A DNA stretch of 60,000 bases from Symsagittifera roscoffensis (Eukaryota; Xenacoelomorpha; Acoela; Convolutidae): assembly GCF_963678635.1 (NCBI RefSeq), contig NC_087064.1, forward strand, positions 23,052,509 through 23,112,508, written 5' to 3'. Positions 33,754 to 43,316 of this stretch are shown here, one piece after another (the first letter of the stretch is position 1; each line of letters starts with the position of its first letter). The translations under genes were made by a program, and so were the position numbers. The notes below the pieces were generated by a model. It had not been told where the DNA came from, did not search any database, and was given only the letters and a program-made list of their open reading frames with translations.

Positions 33754-34134
33754 ATGAGTCTAGACAAGTCAAGGATACCGAAACGAGGTAATAGCTCTAG
33801 GAAATTCATACCTGAAAAGCAAAGAAAAACGATGACCGATCCTTTTGTGGATTGGATCAAACGAGCCCGGACCGACAAAGTGGAGACGGTTTCAGGCAAA
33901 ATGGTTGAAACAAGGAGTCAGAAGACCTCAGAAGAGCGAAAAGAACTGTTAGAAGTGGAGGTCCATACGGACCATGCCATGAACGACAACGAGGAAGTAC
34001 ATGGACTGGAAGGGAGAGGCAGAAGGCTGGCGAGTGAATCTACTCCGGTAGAACAAGGTCATGATTTTGCCACTTCCACGGGACATTGGATCGAGAGGAG
34101 ATGTCGGAACTGTCCGACATCTCAACTGAAATAG
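33754..34134 (+). CDS. gag: Gag N-terminal segment (frame 1)
   Basis: Begins at an ATG (33754) 3 kb after the 5' LTR and encodes 126 residues, basic at first (SRIPKRG, EKQRKT), then acidic. Around 34080 the frame should change: the next frame (0) carries the acidic continuation (EEMSELSDIS) in overlap. No domain is recognised. Its place at the head of the gag region and its composition fit a matrix-like part. Confidence 0.6.
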   Translation: MSLDKSRIPKRGNSSRKFIPEKQRKTMTDPFVDWIKRARTDKVETVSGKMVETRSQKTSEERKELLEVEVHTDHAMNDNEEVHGLEGRGRRLASESTPVEQGHDFATSTGHWIERRCRNCPTSQLK

Positions 34135-34928
34135 CGGCAACTAGAAGATCTCCAACAGACAACACTATGATGGCAAGCGGAACTGAGAAACAAACAACGT
34201 CATCATCGTTCTCAGAAAGAATGAGGAACACCTTAGGAAACATCTTTCCATTCACCATGGGAGGGGGCGCAGGAAATGAAGGTGAATCCCAGGAGGAGGA
34301 AGACGAAGAAGAGCAAGGGGACTTTGGGTCTCAAGTCAGCCTCAATAGTTCGACCCAGGAGAATGAGGCATATGTCGGAAGAGAGACTGGAACCATGGAC
34401 AAATTTGGTGTGGTGACAACGATAAGCAAAGAGGCAAACACACCGGGCCAGTCGAGAGGCTTCGCGATTATGACAAATTCAGAGCCGCAAACTGGAGAGA
34501 GTAGAAACAGAGGGCTAGGCAACGCATTGGCGGATCCTGAGATGGATAATGAAAAGACGTCGATGCAGAGAGTCAAGGCCCGGATCTCGACCAGCACGAA
34601 GCTACCTGGGACCGACAGGGTTACACCACCACTAGTGACGCCCCTCGTTGATAACGGGGCAGCACTAGAAGAAGCCTTAAACAACATAGTGGACAGTTTA
34701 GGAGAACAAAATGATCAGATGTCCATAAGAATGAGTGAACTAGAAAGGGCAGTTCACATTGAAAGAGAAAGTCTGCGGGAAGAAATAAACCGCAATAGAC
34801 TAGAAGTTGGCAGGAGCGAAAAACGCTTGAAAGAAAGAACGGACGAGCATATGGCGAAGAACTTGTCGCGAATGACAAGAGAAGCGGAACAGCGAGAGTT
34901 ACGCTTAAGAGACGATATGGAGAAGTAA
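34086..34928 (+). CDS. gag: Gag middle segment with coiled coil
   Basis: 280 codons in frame 0. The first half is acidic and Ser/Thr-rich (EEEDEEEQGDFGS). The last ~75 residues form a strongly charged heptad-like coiled coil (from LGEQNDQMSIRMSELERAV to the end), suiting Gag assembly. It stops at TAA 34926-34928, but the same frame continues immediately as another coding segment, so the stop looks like a point defect or a readthrough site. Confidence 0.65.
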   Translation: MDREEMSELSDISTEIAATRRSPTDNTMMASGTEKQTTSSSFSERMRNTLGNIFPFTMGGGAGNEGESQEEEDEEEQGDFGSQVSLNSSTQENEAYVGRETGTMDKFGVVTTISKEANTPGQSRGFAIMTNSEPQTGESRNRGLGNALADPEMDNEKTSMQRVKARISTSTKLPGTDRVTPPLVTPLVDNGAALEEALNNIVDSLGEQNDQMSIRMSELERAVHIERESLREEINRNRLEVGRSEKRLKERTDEHMAKNLSRMTREAEQRELRLRDDMEK

Positions 34929-34931
34929 AGA

Positions 34932-35549
34932 GTGCAGCAAGAGCAGTCTCTTGGGACTCTTGACACAAAGATAGACGCGATGATGGAGAGGCGAACTCAG
35001 GCTATCATGGATAGGTTGGCCGGGCTACTAAGCAGCAAGAGTGGACCAAAAGAAGGAGAACCGAACTCGGGAGGTCCCAGCAGGGAGCCGAGGGTGAACT
35101 TCAATGAACATCAAAAGAGGAAGACGTATGGATCCACTAGAGGCTGGGGCAGTTCGTCAGGCTATGCCACAAGGGGTAATGGAACATGGGTCCCGAACAG
35201 TAGAACAAGTTCAACGGGGAACAGACAGACCTCTAACGAACGACCAACGCAAGGCACACATGCGACTGGGAGAAGTGATTCCGGTAACAGGGGGCATGCA
35301 AGCCCGGGGAAGAGTCATGTGGGCCAAGCGGGAAACACTCACGGCGATTCGGATTGCAGGGATGCACCGCATACAGAGCCTTTGACAAGGTGTGAGGACA
35401 CTCAGGCGGGACACTCAAGGGATGTTACGGCAATGGCCACAGCATTTGAACCCCTAAACAGGTCTTTGGAGACATTCCTTACAAGGTTATCCAGAACCAA
35501 TGAACGCAGTGAGAAGTCCAGAAGAGTCTTTAAGATGCTAAAAAGATGA
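34932..35549 (+). CDS. gag: Gag segment, Ser/Gly/Thr/Arg-rich
   Basis: 205 codons continuing frame 0 after the TAA. It starts with the rest of the coiled coil (LGTLDTKIDAMMERRTQ) and becomes a low-complexity Gly/Ser/Thr/Arg region, probably disordered and RNA-binding. It ends at TGA 35547-35549 just after an A5 run (35540-35544). The following capsid segment is in frame +1 from this run, so an indel in the A-run explains the break. Confidence 0.65.
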   Translation: MQQEQSLGTLDTKIDAMMERRTQAIMDRLAGLLSSKSGPKEGEPNSGGPSREPRVNFNEHQKRKTYGSTRGWGSSSGYATRGNGTWVPNSRTSSTGNRQTSNERPTQGTHATGRSDSGNRGHASPGKSHVGQAGNTHGDSDCRDAPHTEPLTRCEDTQAGHSRDVTAMATAFEPLNRSLETFLTRLSRTNERSEKSRRVFKMLKR

Positions 35550-36081
35550 ATCTGATGGCTGTATTGATACCTGGATAGAGGTAATGAAGCTGCATTTCGA
35601 GGAAGAGGACTTGTCGGAGAGACAGGAATGCAGTGCGCTCACCAGCAACTTGGAAGGGACAGCCCTGAACTGTGTCATGGCCAAGAAGCAATATCAGCGT
35701 GACACAGCTGAGCAAATCTTCGAAATCTTGTTATACCGTTCCGGATCAGGGGTGCAGGGGCACCAAGCGATGATGCGGTTCGAGAAACGGAGGCAACGAG
35801 AAGATGAAACGATAGACAAGTTTCTCGATGACTTGGAAATGCTGAGAAGACGCAGCCAACCGGATGAGTCAAACCGAAGGATGAACCTGGCCGTAGCCTC
35901 AAAATTCATCGATGGTGTGAAGAATGATGAACTTCGAACGATGCTAGCAACGCATTACACACCACTATCAACCAATCAATGCGCCAACACCAGAGGAGTT
36001 GAGGCTCAAGTCAAAAGAGTATCTTTTGTTGAAACCTCCTTCGAGATCTGGATACTACAAGAACAATTATGGCAATTTTAA
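35545..36081 (+). CDS. gag: Gag capsid-like segment (Retrotrans_gag type)
   Basis: Frame 1 from the A-run break to TAA 36079-36081. It has the typical layout of Ty3/Gypsy capsids: an opening with D-x-W-I-x-x-M (CIDTWIEVMK), LEGTALNCVMAK, a 'repeat of helices' region, and a major-homology-like stretch (ETIDKFLDDLEMLRRR). The last ~25 codons are out of frame with the real continuation (zinc-knuckle segment, frame 2), so the true switch lies near 36000-36060. Confidence 0.8.
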   Translation, partial: DESDGCIDTWIEVMKLHFEEEDLSERQECSALTSNLEGTALNCVMAKKQYQRDTAEQIFEILLYRSGSGVQGHQAMMRFEKRRQREDETIDKFLDDLEMLRRRSQPDESNRRMNLAVASKFIDGVKNDELRTMLATHYTPLSTNQCANTRGVEAQVKRVSFVETSFEIWILQEQLWQF

Positions 36082-37114
36082 CAACGGACCAGCAAACCAA
36101 GGGAACAATTGGTACAAACCGAGGGATGATATGGACAAGAGACGCTCTTGTGCCAATTGCAGTTCAACGGACCGTTATGTGTCAGCATGCCCAACTTACA
36201 AACAAGGCATGAAAGCAATAGGCTTTAGCCTCGCGGACGAAGATGCGTCAGAATTGGACCATGAGGATTTCAGGAGAGGAGTAATTGCAAAATTCGGCCC
36301 GAGGTGTTTCTTTTGCAACTTGGAAGGTCATTTTAAATCAGATTGTCCGCAATTCTGGGATGCAGTGGCAGACATCAAGCATCCAAGACATGAAGAAGCT
36401 TTGTCAGGAGTGAAAGCCAGCAAGGCTCGCCTTTTGAGTGAAGTGGAGGCACGCAGAAAAGATAAACCTCAAGAGCTGGCGGCAAAGAAAATGCAAGCGG
36501 TAACAGAGGAGACACGTGAACCGGAACCAGCAACTGCGGCTGATGACTTCAAGATCGATTATAGGGCAGGCGCGAGGGATGCTCTAAATGGAGTGCAGCA
36601 TGAACTGATGACGAAAGAGATCGAACAAAAAGTCAAACTTGAACTGGAGAATGAGAAACTTCAGGAGCAACTGAATACCTTCAAAGCAACGGAGTTCGAG
36701 GAGACTAAAGCACCAAGCAGTTTGAGCATGAAACTTAATGTGATCTCCGGTCAGAGGTTCGGCATGGTGCCGCAAGGAAGCAAGATACAGTCGATAATTT
36801 CAGTGGCTGGACACCAGGTGATCAGAAATCTGAGTGAACCATCCGAGTTCACTTTGATGCATTTGGACACATATGCAGATTATCTGAGGCAGGTGCAGCC
36901 ACGCACCGAGTCGAGAGCTGTGCGAGCACTACTAACGACGGGTGGCCCTGGCATGAAGAAACTTCATGGACGCTACCTAGAGGTCTATGGGCCGTATCAA
37001 GTGATGCTGAACGTGGATGGAATCAGTATCTACACCAGGACTTATGTAACAACAGATGATGACCAAATGGGCAGATCTATTTGGGTGAGGAGGAGCTCAA
37101 AGTCCGCAGGATAG
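35999..37114 (+). CDS. gag: Nucleocapsid zinc knuckles, coiled region and a non-catalytic retropepsin-like domain
   Basis: 371 codons in frame 2. Near residue 50 a first knuckle (CANCSSTDRYVSAC) has Arg where the metal-binding His is expected. The second (CFFCNLEGHFKSDC) is a perfect CX2CX4HX4C. A charged helical stretch follows, then from about 36920 a region resembling a retropepsin whose active-site triad reads LLTTGG instead of LLDTGA, followed by a beta-rich stretch and, across a frame change near 37080-37112, a YLGEEEL phrase like the ILGxDxL motif. The active protease is directly downstream. Confidence 0.75.
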   Translation: MRLKSKEYLLLKPPSRSGYYKNNYGNFNNGPANQGNNWYKPRDDMDKRRSCANCSSTDRYVSACPTYKQGMKAIGFSLADEDASELDHEDFRRGVIAKFGPRCFFCNLEGHFKSDCPQFWDAVADIKHPRHEEALSGVKASKARLLSEVEARRKDKPQELAAKKMQAVTEETREPEPATAADDFKIDYRAGARDALNGVQHELMTKEIEQKVKLELENEKLQEQLNTFKATEFEETKAPSSLSMKLNVISGQRFGMVPQGSKIQSIISVAGHQVIRNLSEPSEFTLMHLDTYADYLRQVQPRTESRAVRALLTTGGPGMKKLHGRYLEVYGPYQVMLNVDGISIYTRTYVTTDDDQMGRSIWVRRSSKSAG

Positions 37115-37596
37115 GCCATGACGCCATGACGGAACAAGACGCAGTACACATTGGGTATGAAGCAGATGTTACCGCACATCTGCTCGACACCAACGGAACA
37201 AAAGTCGGAGTCACAGGGCTACTGGACACAGGAGCGGTAGTGAGTGTGATGCCGATAAAAACTTGGGAAAGAATGGGCTTCACGCGGGAAGATCTAATTC
37301 CAACGAATCTCCGACTGGCCGCCGCCAATCGAGGAGCTATTTACGTAGCCGGAAGAACACCAATAACGGTACTCCACATGGGAGGACGGGTTCTTTGGAT
37401 GAGCTTCCTGGTGGTAGAGAATTTGGACGACGCCGACCAATTCATCTTGGGCAGAGATTTTGTCAGGAGTTTTGACGTGATGATTGACTTGAACAACGGT
37501 CTGATACGGATTAGAAACTCGGACCGGAAGTATGTTAAGAGACCAATTAATAGGATAATAACAGACGAAAACAAGGTACCAATTTTTTTTAGATAG
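37081..37596 (+). CDS. pro: Aspartic protease (retropepsin)
   Basis: Frame 1. It cleaves the Gag-Pol polyprotein (family knowledge). The active-site motif LLDTGAVVSV is at 37219-37248 (DTG at 37225-37233), followed by GRTPITV and FILGRDFVRSFDV, the flap and the second conserved loop. It ends at TAG 37594-37596, immediately after a T8 run (37583-37590). One T more would keep the frame open into the RT segment, so the break is probably an indel. Confidence 0.88.
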   Translation: MGEEELKVRRIGHDAMTEQDAVHIGYEADVTAHLLDTNGTKVGVTGLLDTGAVVSVMPIKTWERMGFTREDLIPTNLRLAAANRGAIYVAGRTPITVLHMGGRVLWMSFLVVENLDDADQFILGRDFVRSFDVMIDLNNGLIRIRNSDRKYVKRPINRIITDENKVPIFFR

Positions 37597-37597
37597 A

Positions 37598-38395
37598 AAG
37601 GTAAAACTACAGCCAGGACAAGCTGTGGTGGCAATTTTTAGAATGAGAAATTTGAATTCGTTAAGTGATAGTAAACAGGTTTGCTTAGTACCGAATCCAA
37701 ATAGTCAGAGTTCGGTGATTTTAGGCCGGAGCTTCTCGGTAACGCGAAACGGACTGTGTGTCAGTGTGTTATTGAACACACTGGACACCACGGTTTCAAT
37801 CCAGCGTGGAAAGAAGCTTGGTTACGCTTTACCGATGAGGACCGACTATGAGGAGACACAAAACTTGAAGAAACACAGTGTGAAAGACTGTCCTTATCAT
37901 GCCAATAAAGATAAAATTTTAAAGAGGATTAATGAATTAAAATCTATTCATAAATTGTTTTCAATGAAATCCGAAACGGACGACGGCTTATCAAGCTGCT
38001 CGAATTTTCCGGAACGCCCCTCGTCATATGAACTAGAATCTGACAAACCGGTTTTGCCAGAGATAGAACATTTAAAAGGGAAAATAGGTGAGGGAGATTT
38101 CAAAAAATTGCGGGACCTCCTAAATCGGAACGCAGATGTATTTTCAAAACACAAGGCGGATATCGGTTGCTGTAATTTCGTCGAACACGAAATCGAACTA
38201 GAAGAGGGCGCCGTTCCCCATAGGGAAGGCGCAAGGCGAATGACGCCACACAAATCGGAAGCGTGCCGAGCGGAAATAGAAATGTTGCTTGAATACGACA
38301 TGATAGAACCCTCGAAATCGCCATGGGCTTGCGGGGTAGTAATGGCGAAAAAGAAAGGGGGCAGATTAGATTTTGTTGCGACTTTCGTTACTTGA
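37598..38395 (+). CDS. pol: Pol: protease-RT linker and start of reverse transcriptase
   Basis: Frame 2; the part from about 37625 is the clear coding part. It contains the Ty3/Gypsy pre-RT pattern: HKADIGCCNFVEHEI, then EIEMLLEYDMIEPSKSPWA and VVMAKKKGG. Around 38366 one base appears lost (TTAGA where the RT R-F-C motif needs one more base), and the frame stops at TGA 38393-38395. The following 30 codons in frame 1 continue the RT domain. Confidence 0.85.
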   Translation, partial: KVKLQPGQAVVAIFRMRNLNSLSDSKQVCLVPNPNSQSSVILGRSFSVTRNGLCVSVLLNTLDTTVSIQRGKKLGYALPMRTDYEETQNLKKHSVKDCPYHANKDKILKRINELKSIHKLFSMKSETDDGLSSCSNFPERPSSYELESDKPVLPEIEHLKGKIGEGDFKKLRDLLNRNADVFSKHKADIGCCNFVEHEIELEEGAVPHREGARRMTPHKSEACRAEIEMLLEYDMIEPSKSPWACGVVMAKKKGGRLDFVATFVT

Positions 38396-40854
38396 ACGCG
38401 GTAACGATAAAAGATGCGTACCCGATACCGCGAATAGACGAGAGCCTATCTAAGCTTGGTGATGCCACATTCTTCACCACATTGGACTGAGGTTCTGCCT
38501 TCTGGCAGGTCCCTCTGCGGAAGAAGGACAGAGAGAAAACCGGATTCGCGTGCGAATTGGGATTGTACCAGTGGGAGAGGATGCCCTTCGGCTTGTGCAA
38601 TGCAACGACCACTTTTCAAAGACTGATGGCTCAGGCTTTGACGAGAGTGACCAAGAAGTACGGGAATCTCGTGATGTGTTACGTGGATGACGTAGTCATA
38701 GCGACACCGACCCTGGAAGACCACATGGATAGGCTCGATGAGGTCTTTGGATGCATGAAAAGAGCAGGATTGAAGTGCAAACCATCGAAATGCGAAATCC
38801 TTAGGGATTCGATTAAGTACCTGGGAAGAATGGTGGATAGGCATGGTGTGAGGCCGGACCCGGAAGCAGTGGAAGCAGTGTTGATATGGAAAGCCCCCAG
38901 AACGGACACACAGCTCCTGAGCTTCCTAGGGTTTGCCAATTACTACCGGGAATTCATAAAAGGATATGCGGACAAGGTGTATCCGATGCAGAAGCTGATG
39001 CGCAACAAGGGGAAAAAGTTGGAATGGAACGATAAGGCACAGGTTGCTTTCGAGAACATAAAGCGGGAACTGTGCGAAGCGCCAGTGCTAGGCATGCCTA
39101 CAGAAAAGGGCATGTATGTTCTTGACACAGTTGCATCGGTAGTGGCCATCTCAGGAATATTGCATCAAGAGCAAGAATGGAACGGAAGAACAGTTCTCCG
39201 TCCTATTGCATACGGCAGCAATGTCTTGAGTGACACAGAGATGAAATATGGCGCACAAAAAGCAGAAATGTTTGCAGTAGTCACCTTCGTGGAAAAGCAC
39301 CATGCATACTTGGGGAGCGCTCCCTTCAAGTTACGCGTGGACAACAGAGCGTTATCCTGGTTGAAGACCTACTCGATGGATCAGAGTTATATTGGTAGAT
39401 GGATAGTAAGATTGGATGGCTACCATATGATAATCGAACATAGGATGCGTGATAAACACCAGAATGCTGACAGCCTCAGCAAGAAAACTGAGTTCTATGA
39501 AAGATTGGAGCAGAAGCAGGCCAATCAGGCGGAAATAAAGGAGGGATTCTCGTTTCTGGACAAAGAAACTTATGAAGCGCTTCCCTTAACGAGATGGTTG
39601 GATAAGTCTGGACATCCAATTCCAGGGCATCCTGAGTTACCTGTAGAGAAAGCAGCCGAGATAAAGATCCTATCCAGGGAGTACCCGGTCCCCTTGGATT
39701 TGTTGCTGCGCTCGAAAATGGTCCAGCAAGAACTCTCTCGCATGAACATAAACAGCCTCTCATTATTGGATAGAACGGTGCAAGTCACACCGCAAGTGAT
39801 GCGGATGCTGGGTGGATTGTTAGAAAGAGAAGTGACCAGAGATGACCCAGAGTGGACAGCATCAGTGGCATCGCTAACAGTCAGTGAGAAGGTGAAGATC
39901 ATGCCGTCCAGACGACAGCACGAAGAGAATGAGAGGGATTGTAGGACAATAATTCAGCAACTAGTATCCTCAATACCCCACGAGATTTTAACCAGTACTT
40001 CTTACGGACAGAAAGAACAAGGGGGCAGCAAGCGAAAGAAAACCGTCACCTTTGTGGAACAGGATAAGGAAGGTGAAAAGGTAGAACAAAACCTGCTGCA
40101 AGAATATTTGTCCGGGGAGACGAATGATGAGAAAAACCAGCGATCACAAGATCAACACCCGGGAATAGAAAGTTTGTCCGGGGAGTCTGAGATAGACGAG
40201 AAAAGTCCTGATGAGAAACAGGACCTAGAGAACAAGGTTTTGTCCGGGGAGTTCAAATGGATGCGAAGAAGGTACAGACATGATCTGGAGGAGCGTGCAG
40301 TCTCCAGCACAACCTCTTCAACGAATGACAATTCCCGAAACTCAGGAATGGTCACCTATTCAGACAGGAACTCGAGCTCGGGATCAGAACTGTCAGAACT
40401 AGCGATACACACGCTACTAGTGGAAACTCGGGCAAGGGACCTGGACAGAGAGGTGTACCAGGATCCTGACAGCGATCGCTACCTTATACCAAGCGAAAGA
40501 GTCTTTGACAACGCAGCGGATGACTTGGAGACAATAGCGGTATCGAAACGGTCGATAAGCCTGTTGCCGCAGAAAGAGGTAGTCAGGACTGATCTTCAGC
40601 CGTTTAAACAAGAAACACAGCCGCTGGCGAAGATTTGGTGCGTTAAGATGGAAGAAGACACGCACCAGCCGAACGAGCTGAATAGTCAGATGAGGGTCAT
40701 GAAGACGTACTTAAAGGCGAGATACAGACTCTCGGATCTTCTAAGGGCGCAGAGGAATGATCGCATGACAAGCAACCTGAAAAGGTGGATCGAGAATGGT
40801 TCTCCGGATAAAGGGGACCTCGAGGAAGATAGTTATCGCATCCTGAGACAGTAG
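38368..40854 (+). CDS. pol: Pol: reverse transcriptase and RNase H with a long C-terminal linker
   Basis: Frame 1. The RT region carries CDFRYLN, IPRIDESL, MPFGLCNA and the catalytic CYVDDVV. An in-frame TGA at 38488-38490 falls just after the T-T-L-D motif A, so this copy cannot make intact RT without suppression. RNase H follows (QKAEMFAVV, LRVDNRALSWL, HQNADSLSKK). Then come about 450 residues with no recognised domain, charged and Ser-rich, with three LSGE repeats (40108, 40174, 40240). The linker is far longer than normal in Ty3/Gypsy. A TAG at 40852-40854 separates it from integrase in the same frame. Confidence 0.9.
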
Positions 40855-40857
40855 TTC

Positions 40858-42873
40858 ATGCAGAAGGAAGGGAGGTTATATTTGAACAAGGACGGGATTG
40901 TGGCTTGCAAAAGAAGGGAGGAAGACAGAGTCCTATACAAGTATAACGCGATAGTGTTACTGCAACTCTATCAGACAGAACTATTATTCAGGTCAAATGA
41001 TCAGATGGGCCATCAGGGGATCGACAAAGTATATCAGAGGATCCTGAAGCGCTTTGAGTGGCCTGGGATGAAAAAGGCATGCGAGAAGTGGGTAACAGCA
41101 TGTCTGTCATGCCAACAGGTCAAGGATCCAAGGAAGTTGCGATTTCTTTTACAATCGATCGAGTCGTCTGAATTCAACGAGGTGGTGCAGATAGATCACC
41201 AAAAGATATGCATGACAGACAATGGTTATAATCAGGTGCTGGTCATGATAGATCATTTTACGAAGTATGCAGAGGCCGTGCCCTGCATAACTGCCTCGGC
41301 GGAAGAGACATGCGACCACCTGATCAATACGTGGATAGCAAGACATGGTTCTCCGATGACGTTTCAATCGGATAATGGAACAGCTTTCGTAGGAGAGCTT
41401 ACGAAAGAGCTTATGAGACGCTCACAGGTCGCTCAGGCTCACTCCACGACATACCACCCTCAGACGAATGGCTTAGTGGAAAGACAGAATAGGACGTTAG
41501 TATCGATGCTGAGAGTATATTGTTCCAGGTACATGACCGATTGGGACAGATACCTTCCACAGGTGATGGGGGCATATAACAGCACGCAACACTCCACCAC
41601 CGCAGTCAGTCCACACATGATGCTAACTGGACACGAAAAGTCTTTACCCTTAACCTTCTTCTACCCAGAGTATGAGGGAAAGAAAACGTCCCCACAGGTC
41701 TACGTGAGGGATGTGATCAGACGCCAACAGGAGTTGAACGATTTGTGTAGACGAAATACACAGCAAGCACAGGCAAGGCAGAGGAAAAGATTCGACAAGA
41801 AAGCAGCTGGTGCAAAGGCTTACTCGTTGGGAGACTACGTATGGGTATTTCAGAACGTTATACCACCGAAAGGGACGAAAAAGCTCCTAAAAAAAAGGAG
41901 GGGACCCTTCATGATTACAGAGGTGCACCAGGAGGGACGCTTTTATAGACTGAGTACTGGCCGAGCCGCCCACTACGAGAACATCAAGCCACACAATTCA
42001 TCGACAGAAGACTGGTGTATACCTGCAGACATGGAAGAAGGGGATTATCTAATGATGGATCCTGCTTGTGAGGTCAATGAAAAGGGCACCAGGGAGAAGA
42101 ACGATGGAAACGAAGTCGTAGAGGAAGGTACGGATACACCGCTGGACCTGGATCCAAACGAGGAGATCGAAGCGGACGATGAAACCTCGCCCTACGCAGA
42201 GGAAGATTGGCAGGATCCCGAACAGACAGAAGTTCCCAAGAACTTGGAACCGGATCTTCCGTTCACGATACAGACTCGTCAGAAGGACGGGACGAGACCA
42301 AGAAAGAAATACAATCCTTACGACTTTGTAGTGGATAGCATAGATCTGAAGAAGATAGTGGAGGAAGTAGTGGGTCTAGAGGAAATAACTGTGTCACAAG
42401 ACATTGACATAGTCGATGATCACGACTATGAGTGGGTTGATGACTGGTCAAAACCCGAGGTAGAATTCGACGACGAGCAACAGCAGTCATATGAACAAGA
42501 CTTGACAAACCTGCGTGTCTTAGAGTGGCTGAATGAAACGACCTCGGATCCTGAGGAGACCAGCGTCACGATTCAGGACGTAGATCGTGCAAGCATGAAA
42601 TACATCAAGACCGAACGAGATGATCCTTCCTGGGATGCCCAGGAAGGACGACTACTCATTCCAGCTTCTAACCTCGACTTGATACCCGGTATGCGATCGA
42701 CGGGGACGTCGATGGATATTTTTGTCCGGGGAGTGGGGGTAGGACTTACCCACACTGAAAACTTGATAATAAAAAAATTAAGAATAGCAAGAGAAACAGG
42801 AGACTTAGAAGCAGAAACAGGCGAAGAACCTAAGAATATTTTAAACTACCAAATGAATATTCAAGTAACATAA
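40858..42873 (+). CDS. pol: Pol: integrase with GPF module and acidic tail
   Basis: 671 codons, same frame as RT-RNase H after one TAG. The zinc-binding HHCC region (MGHQGIDKVY, FEWPGM, ACLSCQQVK) is followed by the catalytic core with Asp in VVQIDHQ, Asp in FQSDNGT and Glu in NGLVERQN. The last two are 35 residues apart (DD35E). A GPY/F-type module (RRGPFMITEV, HYENIKPH) follows. No chromodomain is seen. The last ~270 residues are acidic and unrecognised. The end overlaps, in another frame, the start of the macro-domain segment, so pol and macro were probably one polyprotein. Confidence 0.92.
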   Translation: MQKEGRLYLNKDGIVACKRREEDRVLYKYNAIVLLQLYQTELLFRSNDQMGHQGIDKVYQRILKRFEWPGMKKACEKWVTACLSCQQVKDPRKLRFLLQSIESSEFNEVVQIDHQKICMTDNGYNQVLVMIDHFTKYAEAVPCITASAEETCDHLINTWIARHGSPMTFQSDNGTAFVGELTKELMRRSQVAQAHSTTYHPQTNGLVERQNRTLVSMLRVYCSRYMTDWDRYLPQVMGAYNSTQHSTTAVSPHMMLTGHEKSLPLTFFYPEYEGKKTSPQVYVRDVIRRQQELNDLCRRNTQQAQARQRKRFDKKAAGAKAYSLGDYVWVFQNVIPPKGTKKLLKKRRGPFMITEVHQEGRFYRLSTGRAAHYENIKPHNSSTEDWCIPADMEEGDYLMMDPACEVNEKGTREKNDGNEVVEEGTDTPLDLDPNEEIEADDETSPYAEEDWQDPEQTEVPKNLEPDLPFTIQTRQKDGTRPRKKYNPYDFVVDSIDLKKIVEEVVGLEEITVSQDIDIVDDHDYEWVDDWSKPEVEFDDEQQQSYEQDLTNLRVLEWLNETTSDPEETSVTIQDVDRASMKYIKTERDDPSWDAQEGRLLIPASNLDLIPGMRSTGTSMDIFVRGVGVGLTHTENLIIKKLRIARETGDLEAETGEEPKNILNYQMNIQVT

Positions 42874-42875
42874 CA

Positions 42876-43316
42876 CTAACAGACAGTGATTTCATACTCA
42901 CAAATAGAACATGTGCGATAGCAATCACAGCAGACATGCGTTTTAGGACAGCGTTAGGGGCAGACTTTAGGAGAGAATACAAAAACGTGGAATTCCTTTG
43001 GAAGCAACGACCAGGAGTAGAAGGCGTAGCAGCCTTACCTCCGGCGGCGTCACAGGTACCGGGAAAATACCTATGCTTCTTGGTGACGAGGGCGACGGAG
43101 AAGCAGCACGTGGACCCAGAGAACCTAGTCTTGTCCTTGACGAGGCTGAGGGACTTCCTCGTGGAGATGGACGTGAAGGAGCTCTCGCTTCCAGTGTACG
43201 ATCCAAACAGAGGAAGACTGCATCCTCAGGAATTGTACGCGCTTGTACACGTGATATTCTCTGATACGAATATACAAGTATATCTACATAAGAAATATTA
43301 CTTAAGTCTAGGCTGA
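42876..43316 (+). CDS. Macro domain (TARG1/OARD1-like ADP-ribose-binding fold)
   Basis: Frame 0, open from about 42861, first ATG at 42936. Macro domains bind or remove ADP-ribose (family knowledge). The order of elements matches small macro domains: a strand with AIAITAD where TARG1 has AHCISED, then RFRTALGADFRREY for MGAGIAVLFKKKF, YLCFLVTRATEK for YYYLITKK, a helix LTRLRDFLVE, a strand LSLPVYD for MSMPRIGCG, and VIFSDTNIQVYLH at the end. The glycine-rich phosphate loop is not conserved (PVYDPNRGRL) and the catalytic Lys position is Arg, so binding or scaffold use is more likely than hydrolysis. It ends at TGA. Confidence 0.72.
   Translation, partial: LTDSDFILTNRTCAIAITADMRFRTALGADFRREYKNVEFLWKQRPGVEGVAALPPAASQVPGKYLCFLVTRATEKQHVDPENLVLSLTRLRDFLVEMDVKELSLPVYDPNRGRLHPQELYALVHVIFSDTNIQVYLHKKYYLSLG

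Noticed and set aside
40858-42873. Chromodomain at the integrase C-terminus
   Set aside because: A GPF module is visible but the following sequence is acidic and lacks the aromatic cage pattern of chromodomains.
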